Below are positions 23,891 through 33,082 of a DNA stretch of 64,000 bases, one piece after another. Each line of letters begins with the position of its first letter. Position 1 is the first letter of the stretch. Position numbers and translations under genes: made by a program. The notes under the pieces are model-generated. The model had not been told where the DNA came from. It ran no database searches and saw nothing but the letters and a program-made list of their open reading frames with translations. The DNA is from Furfurilactobacillus curtus. Lineage in GTDB: Bacteria > Bacillota > Bacilli > Lactobacillales > Lactobacillaceae. The stretch lies in the NCBI RefSeq assembly GCF_045862785.1, contig NZ_BQXO01000001.1:124001-188000 (forward strand). The letters run 5' to 3'.

Positions 23891-24565
23891 TTATTTCGCC
23901 ATCTGGGCTTCAATGTTGGCTAACGTTAATGCACTTGTCTCTGAAAAGATGATGTCGGCAGCACTTAATTCATTGGCATCACCAATCCCAATTGACGTCT
24001 CGTGAGCACCATTGATGGCCGCAACGCCCGCCGCAGCATCTTCCACTCCGGCACAAGCTTCTGGCGGCAAATTAAGAATTTCTGCACCGCGGGTATAAAT
24101 TTCTGGATCTGGTTTACCTTTACTTAACGTGGCTGGGTCAACGATTTTGGTGAAGTAATCAGATAAGCCAATGTGTTTTAAGATTGTCGGCGCATTTTTT
24201 GAGGCGGAAGCTAAGGAGATGACATATCCCTTGGCTAATAAATCATCAAGAAATTCTTTCACACCCGGAAAGACATCAGCTGGTGTCATGTTACTAATTA
24301 GCTTCAGATAGTTGTCGTTCTTTTTGGTCGCGTAGGCGACTTTTTCTGCTTCGGTGTAGTCGTTTTCCTTGCCACCAGCTTTTAGAATCATTTCTAAGGA
24401 GTCCATGCGAGAAACACCCTTTAGGCCATTGGCTAATGATTCAGTCCAAGTCACGCCGAGTTCGTCGGCGAGTTGGTGCCAAGCCTGTCCGTGAAATTTT
24501 GCCGTCCCAGTGATCACACCGTCTAAATCAAAGATGAATCCTTTTAAGTCTGCAAATTTTGCCAT
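23891..24565 (-). CDS. pgmB: Beta-phosphoglucomutase
   Basis: Converts beta-glucose-1-phosphate, produced by the upstream phosphorylase, to glucose-6-phosphate. The protein has 224 residues. The HAD nucleophile motif FIFDLDGVITGTAKFH holds Asp13 and general acid/base Asp15. Later motifs are SLASASKNAPTIL (motif II), KGKPDPEIY (motif III) and GVEDAAAG (motif IV). It starts one base after the phosphorylase stop (TAACATG), so translation is coupled. Typical of maltose or trehalose phosphorylase operons in lactobacilli. Confidence 0.95.
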   Translation of the reverse strand: MAKFADLKGFIFDLDGVITGTAKFHGQAWHQLADELGVTWTESLANGLKGVSRMDSLEMILKAGGKENDYTEAEKVAYATKKNDNYLKLISNMTPADVFPGVKEFLDDLLAKGYVISLASASKNAPTILKHIGLSDYFTKIVDPATLSKGKPDPEIYTRGAEILNLPPEACAGVEDAAAGVAAINGAHETSIGIGDANELSAADIIFSETSALTLANIEAQMAK

Positions 24566-24566
24566 G

Positions 24567-27293
24567 TTATGAGGCCTCCGTATTTTTTATTGTAAGTGGC
24601 TGTTGCGCTTTTAAGTGTTGTGTATTGCCGAATACCTTAACCGTTGCCTCTTTATCGGCTGTGATGGTCATTTCGGCGTGGGTGAAGCTAAAGCTGTAAT
24701 TGATGCCCTTGAACTGTTCTCTAAATGCTAGGCGATGCCAACGTTCTGGTAGGTGAGGCGTGATTGACAAGACATCATCGAATTCAGTTACGCCGCCGTA
24801 ATTGCGCATTTCAAGAAGTAAAACGGCGCCCATGACCCCTAAATGGATCCCTTCAGCGGTCGTCCCGCCTTGAATATCGTAGTAATCAGACCTTAAAGCT
24901 GTATTGAAGAAGGCAAATGATTGATCCATGTTACCAGTGATCAGACTCAAGACCGAATAAACAATTCGCGAGAGAGTAGAACCGTGAGTTGTGCGCGCAA
25001 GGTAATATTCGATGTTGCGAGTTAAAGCACCTTTAGGCAACTGATAATCAAGTTGTTTCAGGATATTATCAATCGTATTGAAGCTGAGGTTATAGTAAGC
25101 CATCAAGGCATCAGCTTGTTTAGCGACTTGATAGGAATCAGGGGACTTATCTTCAGCTTTTAACAAGCGGTCGATCCGAGAAATATTGCCATACTTTTTT
25201 CGATACTTTTCAAAGTCTAGCGTCGGTAATTTAAAGTAACCTTCGAATTGACCGATGATGCCATCTTTATTGATATCCAAACTTAGTTGATGGGCAATTT
25301 CGTCGAAACGGGTAAAGTCCGTTGAGGTTAATCCTGTTTTCTTTGTTAACGCAGTCCAAGTCTTTTGATCAACTTGCTTTTTTAAATCCATCAGTGTAGT
25401 GAACAACCAGCTCACCATAATGTTGGTATAAGCGTTATTTGTTAGTCCTGGTTCATCCGCGTTAGGATAATTTTCATGAAATTCATCTGGACCCATGACA
25501 TTTTTAATATCAAAACGACCAGTTGCTTCATTTTTGACTGCTTTACTGGACCAAAAATGGGCGATTTCGAACAACATCTCTAAGCCGTACGTTTTCAGAA
25601 AGTCCAAGTCATTGGTGCTATGGAAGTATAACCAAATGTTGTAAGCGACCGCCAAGGAAACATGGCGCTGCAGGCGACTGTTGTCCGGATCAAATTTGCC
25701 ACTATCTGGATTGAAGTGAACGAATTGTGATTGTTCGTCGCCATATTGAGCCGATTGCCAAGGATACATGGCACCTTCATACCCCTCTAACTGTGCGTTT
25801 TTCTTAGCGGCGGCCAATCGGTGGTAACGATAAAGCAGTAGTTGCTTAGTTAGATCAGGTGTATGCAGGGTGTAAAATGGCAAAACAAATAGTTCATCCC
25901 AAAAAACATGACCGCGATAGGCCTCGCCATGTAGCCCACGAGCGCCAACAGAAGCGTCCAAATGGGGGTTACTGTTCGGGGAAGCCGAGACAAATAGGTG
26001 ATAGATGTTAACGCGAGTTAATTTTTGGGCAGTCAGATCGCCATCGATTTGAATATCACTATCGTGCCAGACCCGTTCCCAGAACCGTTGATTAGCAGTT
26101 ACGACATCGTTGAAACTTGTCTGAGCAAGTTCACTAGTGACAGCATCGTTAAGATTGCCATCTGTTTCTAAGCTGGTATTGATGGCAATGGTTTTTTCGA
26201 TCACATAAGTAGTTCCTGTTTGCGCTTTGAACGTAAAGCTTTGTTCTAAGATATCGTCGGTAACGCTTTCATTTGCCGGTGAATCTGCCGTTAATTCTTG
26301 ACTGGTTAAGCGGGTTCCAATCACGAAGTTTACTTTGGAAGCTTTGGTTTGCCCACCTAGGGTTGCATCTTGACCATTAATAGTGGTTTCAGTAATGTCA
26401 AAATGTCGCGATTTGAAGGCTTTATAACGATCCACATTAGCGTTAACAACGCTACCATCGATGCGGGAAAAAATCGTAATCGGGCCTTCAAAGTTCATCG
26501 GAGTCACTTCATAATGAAGGACAAAACGATGCCACTGATGCATGTCCGCGACGCGCTGCTCACAAATTTTTAATAAATGACCGGTAGGCAAGGAGACGAG
26601 CATCGTGGTGGTTAAAACACCTGTATGCAAATCCAAGGATCGATAGATGTCGCTAATATTTTCATGCTTAATCGTAAATGGTTCTTGTTGGTCCAAACTA
26701 AAAGATAAATACTGGGCGTTAGGTAAATTGACAAGATCCTCGTTGATAACATCGCGTCCAGCGATATCCGTTGTCAGCTGATTATACAAACCGGCGACGT
26801 ATAAACCCGGATAATTATCTTGGTCAGCATTGGCTGCAAGATAGGCGCCACGAAGGCCAAAATAACCGTTACCAATAGTTAACATCGCCTCTTGACCATA
26901 ATTACGTTTAGCGGCGTATTCACCATAATAATCAAGATGCCATTCGTTATAGGTGCGTTTATTTTCGACAGCGGTTTCTAAGCCTTCGCGGTCAGCTGTT
27001 TCATGGCTAACTACGGGAATATTAAGCATGTTGGAGAGGGCTAGGCCCATGTCGATGCGCTGGTGATTGACTCCGATGACAGTATCTGAAAAATCATAGT
27101 CTAACGGATTTTCGATAATTGCGGCGTCAAAGTCGATCCCTGCTAATTTTTCACGAATTTTTTCCAAATTTTCACCAATCGGAACATCGGGATCACATAC
27201 AATCGTGATGGTCTTAGTGAAATTTGTCTTTCCGTTTGGTACGTAAGAGATTTCAAACGCATCGTCAAGGACACGAACTGAAAACGTACGCAT
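24567..27293 (-). CDS. GH65 disaccharide phosphorylase (probable maltose phosphorylase)
   Basis: A 908-residue enzyme, longer than the roughly 750-residue L. brevis-type maltose phosphorylase because of an N-terminal extension of about 130 residues (RTFSVRVLDDAFEISYV...). The GH65 (alpha/alpha)6 core is clear: WHLDYYGEYAAKRNYGQEAMLTIGNGYFGLRG, GHVFWDELFVLPF, and the catalytic acid in MGPDEFHENYPNADEPGLTNNAYTN (Glu near residue 604). The phosphate-site HGSTLSRIVYS is near residue 768. It phosphorolyses an alpha-glucoside to glucose and beta-glucose-1-phosphate. Maltose is the likely substrate in lactobacilli; trehalose or kojibiose cannot be excluded. A cre site overlaps its first codons. Confidence 0.9.
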   Translation of the reverse strand: MRTFSVRVLDDAFEISYVPNGKTNFTKTITIVCDPDVPIGENLEKIREKLAGIDFDAAIIENPLDYDFSDTVIGVNHQRIDMGLALSNMLNIPVVSHETADREGLETAVENKRTYNEWHLDYYGEYAAKRNYGQEAMLTIGNGYFGLRGAYLAANADQDNYPGLYVAGLYNQLTTDIAGRDVINEDLVNLPNAQYLSFSLDQQEPFTIKHENISDIYRSLDLHTGVLTTTMLVSLPTGHLLKICEQRVADMHQWHRFVLHYEVTPMNFEGPITIFSRIDGSVVNANVDRYKAFKSRHFDITETTINGQDATLGGQTKASKVNFVIGTRLTSQELTADSPANESVTDDILEQSFTFKAQTGTTYVIEKTIAINTSLETDGNLNDAVTSELAQTSFNDVVTANQRFWERVWHDSDIQIDGDLTAQKLTRVNIYHLFVSASPNSNPHLDASVGARGLHGEAYRGHVFWDELFVLPFYTLHTPDLTKQLLLYRYHRLAAAKKNAQLEGYEGAMYPWQSAQYGDEQSQFVHFNPDSGKFDPDNSRLQRHVSLAVAYNIWLYFHSTNDLDFLKTYGLEMLFEIAHFWSSKAVKNEATGRFDIKNVMGPDEFHENYPNADEPGLTNNAYTNIMVSWLFTTLMDLKKQVDQKTWTALTKKTGLTSTDFTRFDEIAHQLSLDINKDGIIGQFEGYFKLPTLDFEKYRKKYGNISRIDRLLKAEDKSPDSYQVAKQADALMAYYNLSFNTIDNILKQLDYQLPKGALTRNIEYYLARTTHGSTLSRIVYSVLSLITGNMDQSFAFFNTALRSDYYDIQGGTTAEGIHLGVMGAVLLLEMRNYGGVTEFDDVLSITPHLPERWHRLAFREQFKGINYSFSFTHAEMTITADKEATVKVFGNTQHLKAQQPLTIKNTEAS
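27279..27292. promoter_or_regulatory. Catabolite-responsive element overlapping the phosphorylase start
   Basis: TGAAAACGTACGCA matches the CcpA consensus TGNAANCGNWNNCA at all fixed positions. It covers the first codons of the phosphorylase gene, so CcpA would act as a roadblock in glucose-grown cells. It is predicted only. Confidence 0.5.
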
Positions 27294-27518
27294 ATGTCTT
27301 ACCCCCCTATAAAGTTCTGGTAATATCTGTATCTATCCTTATGGTAATTTTTATTGCCAAACTTCTCAACCTAAATACCTCGGTTCTTGTAAAAAAGCTC
27401 ACGATCGCTGAATCTGTTACAATAAGTTGATTATTTCTGTTGGCTTGAATTTAGTAAAAGTGTTAGTGGAAATGTGAAAAAAGTGAATTTGATTCAACTA
27501 TCGAAAGGAGTCGAATTG

Positions 27519-29948
27519 GTGACCCAAGCAGCTCAAATTATTGTGGATGTGCCGACGATGCAAACGAACCGGCCATATACGTATATGATTCCTACCGATT
27601 TAGTGGACGCAGTAGTGCCTGGTGTTCGCGTTTCTGTTCCGTTTGGTAAGGGTGACCGTGAAGTTGGTGGCATGGTGGTTGGTTTAATCAACATCGATCA
27701 AGATTTAGAACATGATGCCGTGTATCAGGGTGATTTAAAACCAATCACTCGACTGCTGGATTTAGTCCCTGTTTTAAATGAAGAGTTATTAGCACTCAGC
27801 GATTGGCTAGCTCAACAGACTTTTGCCTTTCGAATCTCAACGATTCAAACCATGCTACCGACTGCGTTGAAAACGGCTAGTCATAAATGGTTAGTGGCTG
27901 ATCAAGCAATCGATAATGATGAATTAGCCAGATTGTTTGATGCACAGGGACGCTTAGATTTTACCGCCACAACTTTATCCGAAAGTCAGGTCAAAGCGTT
28001 AGCTCGTTTGCAACGTCTGGGGGTCGTTCATGCGACGTACCAAGTCAATAATCGAGCACAAGTTAAAACGAACACATGGGTAACCTCCCAATTAAATGAA
28101 GCGCAGGTCACAGAAAAATTAGCGTCATTACGGGCCAACGCGACCAAACAACGGCGCGTATTGTTAGCACTTTCCCGACAAGTTGCGCCACAACCTTTAG
28201 CTGAGTTACTAACCGATGCACGCTTGACTCGGGCCGATTTCACGGCCGCGGCTCAACGTGGCTGGGTGAAAATGACCGAAAAGGAAGTGTACCGCGATCC
28301 CTTTGCGCAAAGCGAGGTGGAACAGACTACTTCGATGATGTTACAGCCTGATCAGCAACAGGCAGTGACGGCGATTAGTCAGGCGATTACTGCCAATCAG
28401 GCGACAACGTTCTTGCTAGAAGGCGTCACTGGCTCTGGTAAAACAGAGGTTTATCTGCAAAGTATTGCTAAAGCTTTGGCACAACAACAAACGGCATTGA
28501 TGTTGGTCCCAGAAATCGCGCTGACGCCGCAGATGGTAAAACGAGTTCGCGGCCGGTTTGGCGCTCAAGTGGCCGTTTTACACAGTGGCTTGTCGGCTGG
28601 TGAAAAATACGATGAATGGCGGCGAATTGAACGACATGAAGCGACAGTCGTGGTTGGCGCACGATCGGCAGCGTTTGCCCCATTGGACGATTTAGGCCTG
28701 ATCATCATGGACGAAGAGCATGAAACGAGTTATAAACAATCGGATAATCCTCGCTATCAAGCGCGTGATGTTCTACTGTGGCGGGCTAAATGGCACAATG
28801 CGCCGGTGATTTTAGGTTCGGCCACACCGTCATTAGAGAGCCGAGCACGAGCCGAGCGTGGCGTCTATCGACATTTGATGCTGCCTAAGCGCATCAATCA
28901 ACGACCATTGCCGCCTGTTCAAATTATTGATATGCGCGAACAATTGAAAACGCGCCAAGAAAGTAATTTCTCGGCAGCGTTATTAACCGCTTTAAAACAA
29001 CGCCTAGAGCGTGGTGAGCAAAGTGTCTTAATGTTGAACCGACGTGGCTTTTCATCATTTATGATGTGTCGTGACTGTGGCTTTGTCTTAAAATGCCCGA
29101 ATTGTGATAATACATTGGTGTTGCACATGGATTCCCACACCATGCGTTGCCACTATTGTGGACATGAAGAAGCAATTCCCCGCCGATGTCCTAATTGTCA
29201 CAGTAAACGAATTAGCTACTATGGAACGGGAACTGAAAAAGTTGCTGCTGAATTAAAGCAACTATTACCGACTGCACGTGTTATTCGGATGGATGTTGAC
29301 ACGACACGTCGCAAGGGTATGCACGAAAAAATGTTAGCTGCCTTTGGCCGACGTGAAGCCGACATTTTATTAGGGACTCAAATGATTGCTAAAGGGCTAG
29401 ACTATCCAGATGTGACCTTAGTTGGTGTCTTAAACGCCGATACTGCTTTAGGCTTGCCTGATTTTCGTGCTAGCGAGCGGACTTTTCAGTTGCTAACTCA
29501 AGTCAGTGGGCGAGCAGGCCGGGCGGATAAGGCTGGTGAAGTCATGATCCAGACGTTTAATCCAGACCATTATGCGATTCAGCTCGCGCAGCAGCAGGAT
29601 TATGAACGATTTTTCCGTGTGGAAATGAATTTACGTCACTTGGGCAATTATCCGCCGTACTTTTATACCGCGCTAATCAGCGCTAGTGATCAAGACGAGA
29701 ATACGGCGGCCAAAAAAATGTTCGAACTCGCAGATTGGTTAAAACAACGATTGTCGTCGAGCACCATTATTTTAGGGCCAACGCCACGACCGATTGCACG
29801 GATTAAAAATCGTTATTACTATCAAATTTTCTTAAAATATAAGCAAGAGCCCCAACTTCACGATGCCTTGATGCAAATATTGGAAGAATCACAGCACTTG
29901 CGGGGCTTACAAATTAGCATTGACATGGAACCACAGAATTTCGTCTAG
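27519..29948 (+). CDS. priA: Primosomal protein N' (replication restart helicase)
   Basis: PriA reloads the replisome at stalled forks. The open frame begins at 27474, but I prefer GTG 27519 (809 residues, MTQAAQIIVDV), which lies 8 bases after AAAGGAG. The N-terminal 3'-OH-binding domain precedes helicase motifs: Walker A TGSGKTEVY, DEEH box LIIMDEEHETSYKQSDNPRY, and GSATPSLE. Eight cysteines of the zinc module follow: CRDCGFVLKCPNC, then CHYCGHEE and CPNCHSK. Motif VI is QVSGRAGRA. It starts the priA-fmt-rsmB-prpC-pknB-rsgA-rpe-thiN operon. Confidence 0.96.
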   Translation: MTQAAQIIVDVPTMQTNRPYTYMIPTDLVDAVVPGVRVSVPFGKGDREVGGMVVGLINIDQDLEHDAVYQGDLKPITRLLDLVPVLNEELLALSDWLAQQTFAFRISTIQTMLPTALKTASHKWLVADQAIDNDELARLFDAQGRLDFTATTLSESQVKALARLQRLGVVHATYQVNNRAQVKTNTWVTSQLNEAQVTEKLASLRANATKQRRVLLALSRQVAPQPLAELLTDARLTRADFTAAAQRGWVKMTEKEVYRDPFAQSEVEQTTSMMLQPDQQQAVTAISQAITANQATTFLLEGVTGSGKTEVYLQSIAKALAQQQTALMLVPEIALTPQMVKRVRGRFGAQVAVLHSGLSAGEKYDEWRRIERHEATVVVGARSAAFAPLDDLGLIIMDEEHETSYKQSDNPRYQARDVLLWRAKWHNAPVILGSATPSLESRARAERGVYRHLMLPKRINQRPLPPVQIIDMREQLKTRQESNFSAALLTALKQRLERGEQSVLMLNRRGFSSFMMCRDCGFVLKCPNCDNTLVLHMDSHTMRCHYCGHEEAIPRRCPNCHSKRISYYGTGTEKVAAELKQLLPTARVIRMDVDTTRRKGMHEKMLAAFGRREADILLGTQMIAKGLDYPDVTLVGVLNADTALGLPDFRASERTFQLLTQVSGRAGRADKAGEVMIQTFNPDHYAIQLAQQQDYERFFRVEMNLRHLGNYPPYFYTALISASDQDENTAAKKMFELADWLKQRLSSSTIILGPTPRPIARIKNRYYYQIFLKYKQEPQLHDALMQILEESQHLRGLQISIDMEPQNFV

Positions 29949-29959
29949 GAGGATCATTT

Positions 29960-30931
29960 ATGACCAGAATTGTCTTTATGGGTACACCAGCTTTTTCAAC
30001 ACCAATTTTAGCGGCATTAATTGACCAATATGATGTGGTGGCAGTGATGACGCAACCAGATCGACCGGTTGGGCGCAAACATATTTTGACACCATCACCG
30101 GTTAAACAACTTGCCCTAGCACACCAAATCGAAGTTTTACAGCCGGAAAAGGTCAGTAAATCACCAGAAATGCAGCGCGTCATTGATTTAGCGCCAGACT
30201 TTATTGTGACAGCGGCCTTTGGGCAATTTTTGCCAACCAAGTTGTTAAGGGCAGCCACCAATGCGGCAATCAATGTCCACGCGTCACTCTTACCACGGTA
30301 CCGTGGTGGGGCGCCGGTTCATTACGCGATTATGAACGGTGACAAAGAGACCGGGGTATCCATTATGTACATGATTCGGCAGATGGATGCCGGTAATGTG
30401 ATTGCTCAAGCAAAGGTTGCGATTGGCGATCAGGATGACGTCGGCACGATGTTTGATAAGCTTAGCCTCGTTGGGCGAGATTTGTTATTGGCAAACCTGC
30501 CGAAACTTATTGCAGGCCCCATTACTGGCACGATTCAAGATGAGACGGCGGTGACCTTTTCACCGAATATTAGTCGCGCACAAGAAGAGATTGATTTTAG
30601 CCATACCGCTAGCGAAATTGATTGGCAAGTGAGGGGATTACGACCATTTCCGACGGCTTATATTCGATTGAACAACGTGCGAACAAAATTACTCGATGTT
30701 ACGGTATTGACTGATCAAAAAACGACTCTGGCACCTGGAACAGTCGTTGCCCGAACTAAACATGCGTTGGATCTGGCTGCTGGTCATGGCACCGTATTAC
30801 GCATTAATCGTTTGCAGCCAGCTGGACATCCACAAATGGCGATTACTGATTTTTTAAATGGTACGGATGAAGAATTTGCGGTTGGCGAACGAGTGGTCGC
30901 AGATAAGTTTAAAGGAGTGCAACATGGCTAA
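29960..30931 (+). CDS. fmt: Methionyl-tRNA formyltransferase
   Basis: Formylates Met-tRNAfMet for initiation. 323 residues with the N-terminal formyltransferase domain (RIVFMGTPAFSTPILAALI, then NVHASLLPRYRGGAPVHYAIMNGD, the SLLPRYRG signature) and Fmt_C domain. GGAGGATC precedes ATG 29960, 11 bases after priA. The 3' end overlaps the rsmB start by eight bases. Confidence 0.97.
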   Translation: MTRIVFMGTPAFSTPILAALIDQYDVVAVMTQPDRPVGRKHILTPSPVKQLALAHQIEVLQPEKVSKSPEMQRVIDLAPDFIVTAAFGQFLPTKLLRAATNAAINVHASLLPRYRGGAPVHYAIMNGDKETGVSIMYMIRQMDAGNVIAQAKVAIGDQDDVGTMFDKLSLVGRDLLLANLPKLIAGPITGTIQDETAVTFSPNISRAQEEIDFSHTASEIDWQVRGLRPFPTAYIRLNNVRTKLLDVTVLTDQKTTLAPGTVVARTKHALDLAAGHGTVLRINRLQPAGHPQMAITDFLNGTDEEFAVGERVVADKFKGVQHG

Positions 30932-32309
30932 TCATGATCGTCAGCAGACGCCAGTTTCCCACAAACGATCAGTCAATGAGAATCCTCGGCAGGTGGCCGT
31001 AGATGTTTTAGTGCAGGTGACACAAGGGAGCTATTCAAATCTTGCACTAAATGCTGCCTTAAAAGATCATCATTTATCCGATCGGGATGTCGCTTTATGT
31101 ACACAGCTGGTTTACGGTGTGTTGCAACACCGTTTGTTACTGGAATTTTGGCTAAAGCCGTTTGTTAAGCGACCTAATAAGGTACAACCATGGGTACTGG
31201 CTTTGTTAGAAACAGCGGTGTATCAGCGTGAATTGTTATCAAAAATTCCTGATCACGCGATTTTTAATGAGACCATTGCTTTGGCCAAACAGCGTGGTCA
31301 TGAAGGAACTCGTCGATTTGTGACTGGCGTGCTTCATGCCTTAGCTAACCAAGGGTTGACAAATGTTGACACCATTAAAGATCCCTTAACGCGCTTAAGC
31401 GTGCGTTATAGTGTACCGATGCCTTGGATTCAGCGATTACGTGTTGAACTGGGCGATGCAAAAGCGCAACGCATTTTAACCAGTTTGAACCAACCGGCAG
31501 CGCAATCGATCCGAATAAATCAGGCTGCTGGCGATCGTGATGCCATTTTAACAGCACTTCATCAGTCTGAACTTATGTTTAGCACCAGCGAGGTGAGCGG
31601 TGATGGATTGCGAATCACCAAGGGTCATCCCGTACTATCAGCGGCTTTTCAGGAAGGTTTATTTACCATTCAAGATGAAAGTGCCATGTTACCAGTCGAG
31701 GCTTTAAACGTTCAACCAACGGACCAAGTGTTGGATGCGTGCGCGGCGCCAGGTGGAAAAACAACGCAAATTGCTGGCTACCTTGACGCGTCTGCTGGCG
31801 GACATGTCACTGGTTTAGATTTGTACGATCAAAAAGTTGCCTTAATTAAGGACAATGCCCAACGGCTACACGTTGCTGACCGTATTTCAGCCATTAAACT
31901 AGATGCCCGACAAGCTAACGAACATTTTAATGAAGCGAGTTTTGATCGAATTTTGGTGGACGCGCCTTGTTCAGGAATTGGCCTCTTACGTCGCAAGCCA
32001 GAAATTCGTTATGCTAAGACATTGGCGGATAGTCAAAAATTACAACAAATTCAGCTGGAAATTCTTGATGCGGTCGCACCGCTAGTGAAGAAAAACGGTA
32101 TAATTATTTATAGTACCTGCACGATTGTTCAAGCGGAAAATGACGACGTGGCAAATGCCTTTGTCAAGTCGCATCCCGACTTTGAATTCGTAACGGTTTC
32201 GACCACAAGACATCTAAAATCGCAGCGGACGACACCATGGTTGACGATTTATCCAGATGATTATAGGAGCGACGGCTTCTTCATTTGTGGGTTTAAACGT
32301 CGTGATTAA
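30924..32309 (+). CDS. rsmB: 16S rRNA (cytosine-967-C5)-methyltransferase RsmB
   Basis: I placed the start at ATG 30924, behind AAAGGAG and inside the last codons of fmt; it has 461 residues. The N-terminal NusB-like RNA-binding domain (PRQVAVDVLVQVTQGSYSNLAL...RRFVTGVLHAL) is followed by a SAM methyltransferase core: DACAAPGGKTTQIA, FDRILVDAPCSGIGLLRRKPEIR (PCSG Cys) and IIYSTCT (second Cys). It is the classic Sun/RsmB architecture. Confidence 0.95.
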   Translation: MANHDRQQTPVSHKRSVNENPRQVAVDVLVQVTQGSYSNLALNAALKDHHLSDRDVALCTQLVYGVLQHRLLLEFWLKPFVKRPNKVQPWVLALLETAVYQRELLSKIPDHAIFNETIALAKQRGHEGTRRFVTGVLHALANQGLTNVDTIKDPLTRLSVRYSVPMPWIQRLRVELGDAKAQRILTSLNQPAAQSIRINQAAGDRDAILTALHQSELMFSTSEVSGDGLRITKGHPVLSAAFQEGLFTIQDESAMLPVEALNVQPTDQVLDACAAPGGKTTQIAGYLDASAGGHVTGLDLYDQKVALIKDNAQRLHVADRISAIKLDARQANEHFNEASFDRILVDAPCSGIGLLRRKPEIRYAKTLADSQKLQQIQLEILDAVAPLVKKNGIIIYSTCTIVQAENDDVANAFVKSHPDFEFVTVSTTRHLKSQRTTPWLTIYPDDYRSDGFFICGFKRRD

Positions 32310-32332
32310 GCTGATAAAGGCGGCAAATAGAT

Positions 32333-33082
32333 ATGCAAGTAGCCTCTCTGTCTGACATTGGTCGGCAACGAGAAACAAACCAGGATTATGTCGGTAACTT
32401 TATGAATAAGGCCGAATTAGGGTTCACGATTGTAGCGGATGGAATCGGTGGTCATCGCGGTGGGGATGTCGCGTCATCAATGGCGGTGTCCCATATTGGC
32501 ACCCGTTTTGAAGCAACCCGTTTTATCGACCCCGCAACGGCCGCCAAATGGCTCGCAAGTGAAGTTCGGCAGGAAAATGAAACCATTATTGAAAAGGCCC
32601 AACAATATCGTGACTTAAGTGGAATGGGCACGACGTTAGTGGCCGCGATTATTTTCCCGACACAATTTTTGGTTGCAAACATTGGTGATTCGCGGGCTTA
32701 TTTATTGCGGCATCAGGAATTAGCTCAGTTAACTGAAGACCATTCATTAGTTAATGAACTGATTAAGCTTGGGCAAATCACAGAAGCGGATGCGCGCACA
32801 TATCCCGAAAAAAATATTATTACGCGAACCTTAGGCATTAATGATGAGGCCGACGCTGACATCAATTTATATCGTGCAATGCCTGGTGACTTATTAATGC
32901 TCTGCTCGGACGGACTAACGAACATGGTCACCGATGATCAAATTCAAGCAGTGCTTGTGCAATCTGATCGTTCACTAGCTGAAAAGTGTCAGCGGTTAAT
33001 TGATCTAGCTAATGAAGCCGGCGGTCGTGATAACATCACCGTGTTATTAGTTGAAACAGATCGTGAGGTGACAACCTCATGA
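32333..33082 (+). CDS. prpC: PP2C-type Ser/Thr protein phosphatase (Stp/PrpC)
   Basis: Dephosphorylates targets of the downstream kinase. 249 residues. PPM motifs: SLSDIGRQRETNQD (Asp), IVADGIGGHRGGDVAS, GMGTTLVAA, ANIGDSRAYL, EDHSLVNEL, LCSDGLTN and GGRDNITVLLV, giving the metal-binding aspartates. The stop overlaps the pknB ATG (ATGA), so the pair are translated together. Confidence 0.96.
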   Translation: MQVASLSDIGRQRETNQDYVGNFMNKAELGFTIVADGIGGHRGGDVASSMAVSHIGTRFEATRFIDPATAAKWLASEVRQENETIIEKAQQYRDLSGMGTTLVAAIIFPTQFLVANIGDSRAYLLRHQELAQLTEDHSLVNELIKLGQITEADARTYPEKNIITRTLGINDEADADINLYRAMPGDLLMLCSDGLTNMVTDDQIQAVLVQSDRSLAEKCQRLIDLANEAGGRDNITVLLVETDREVTTS

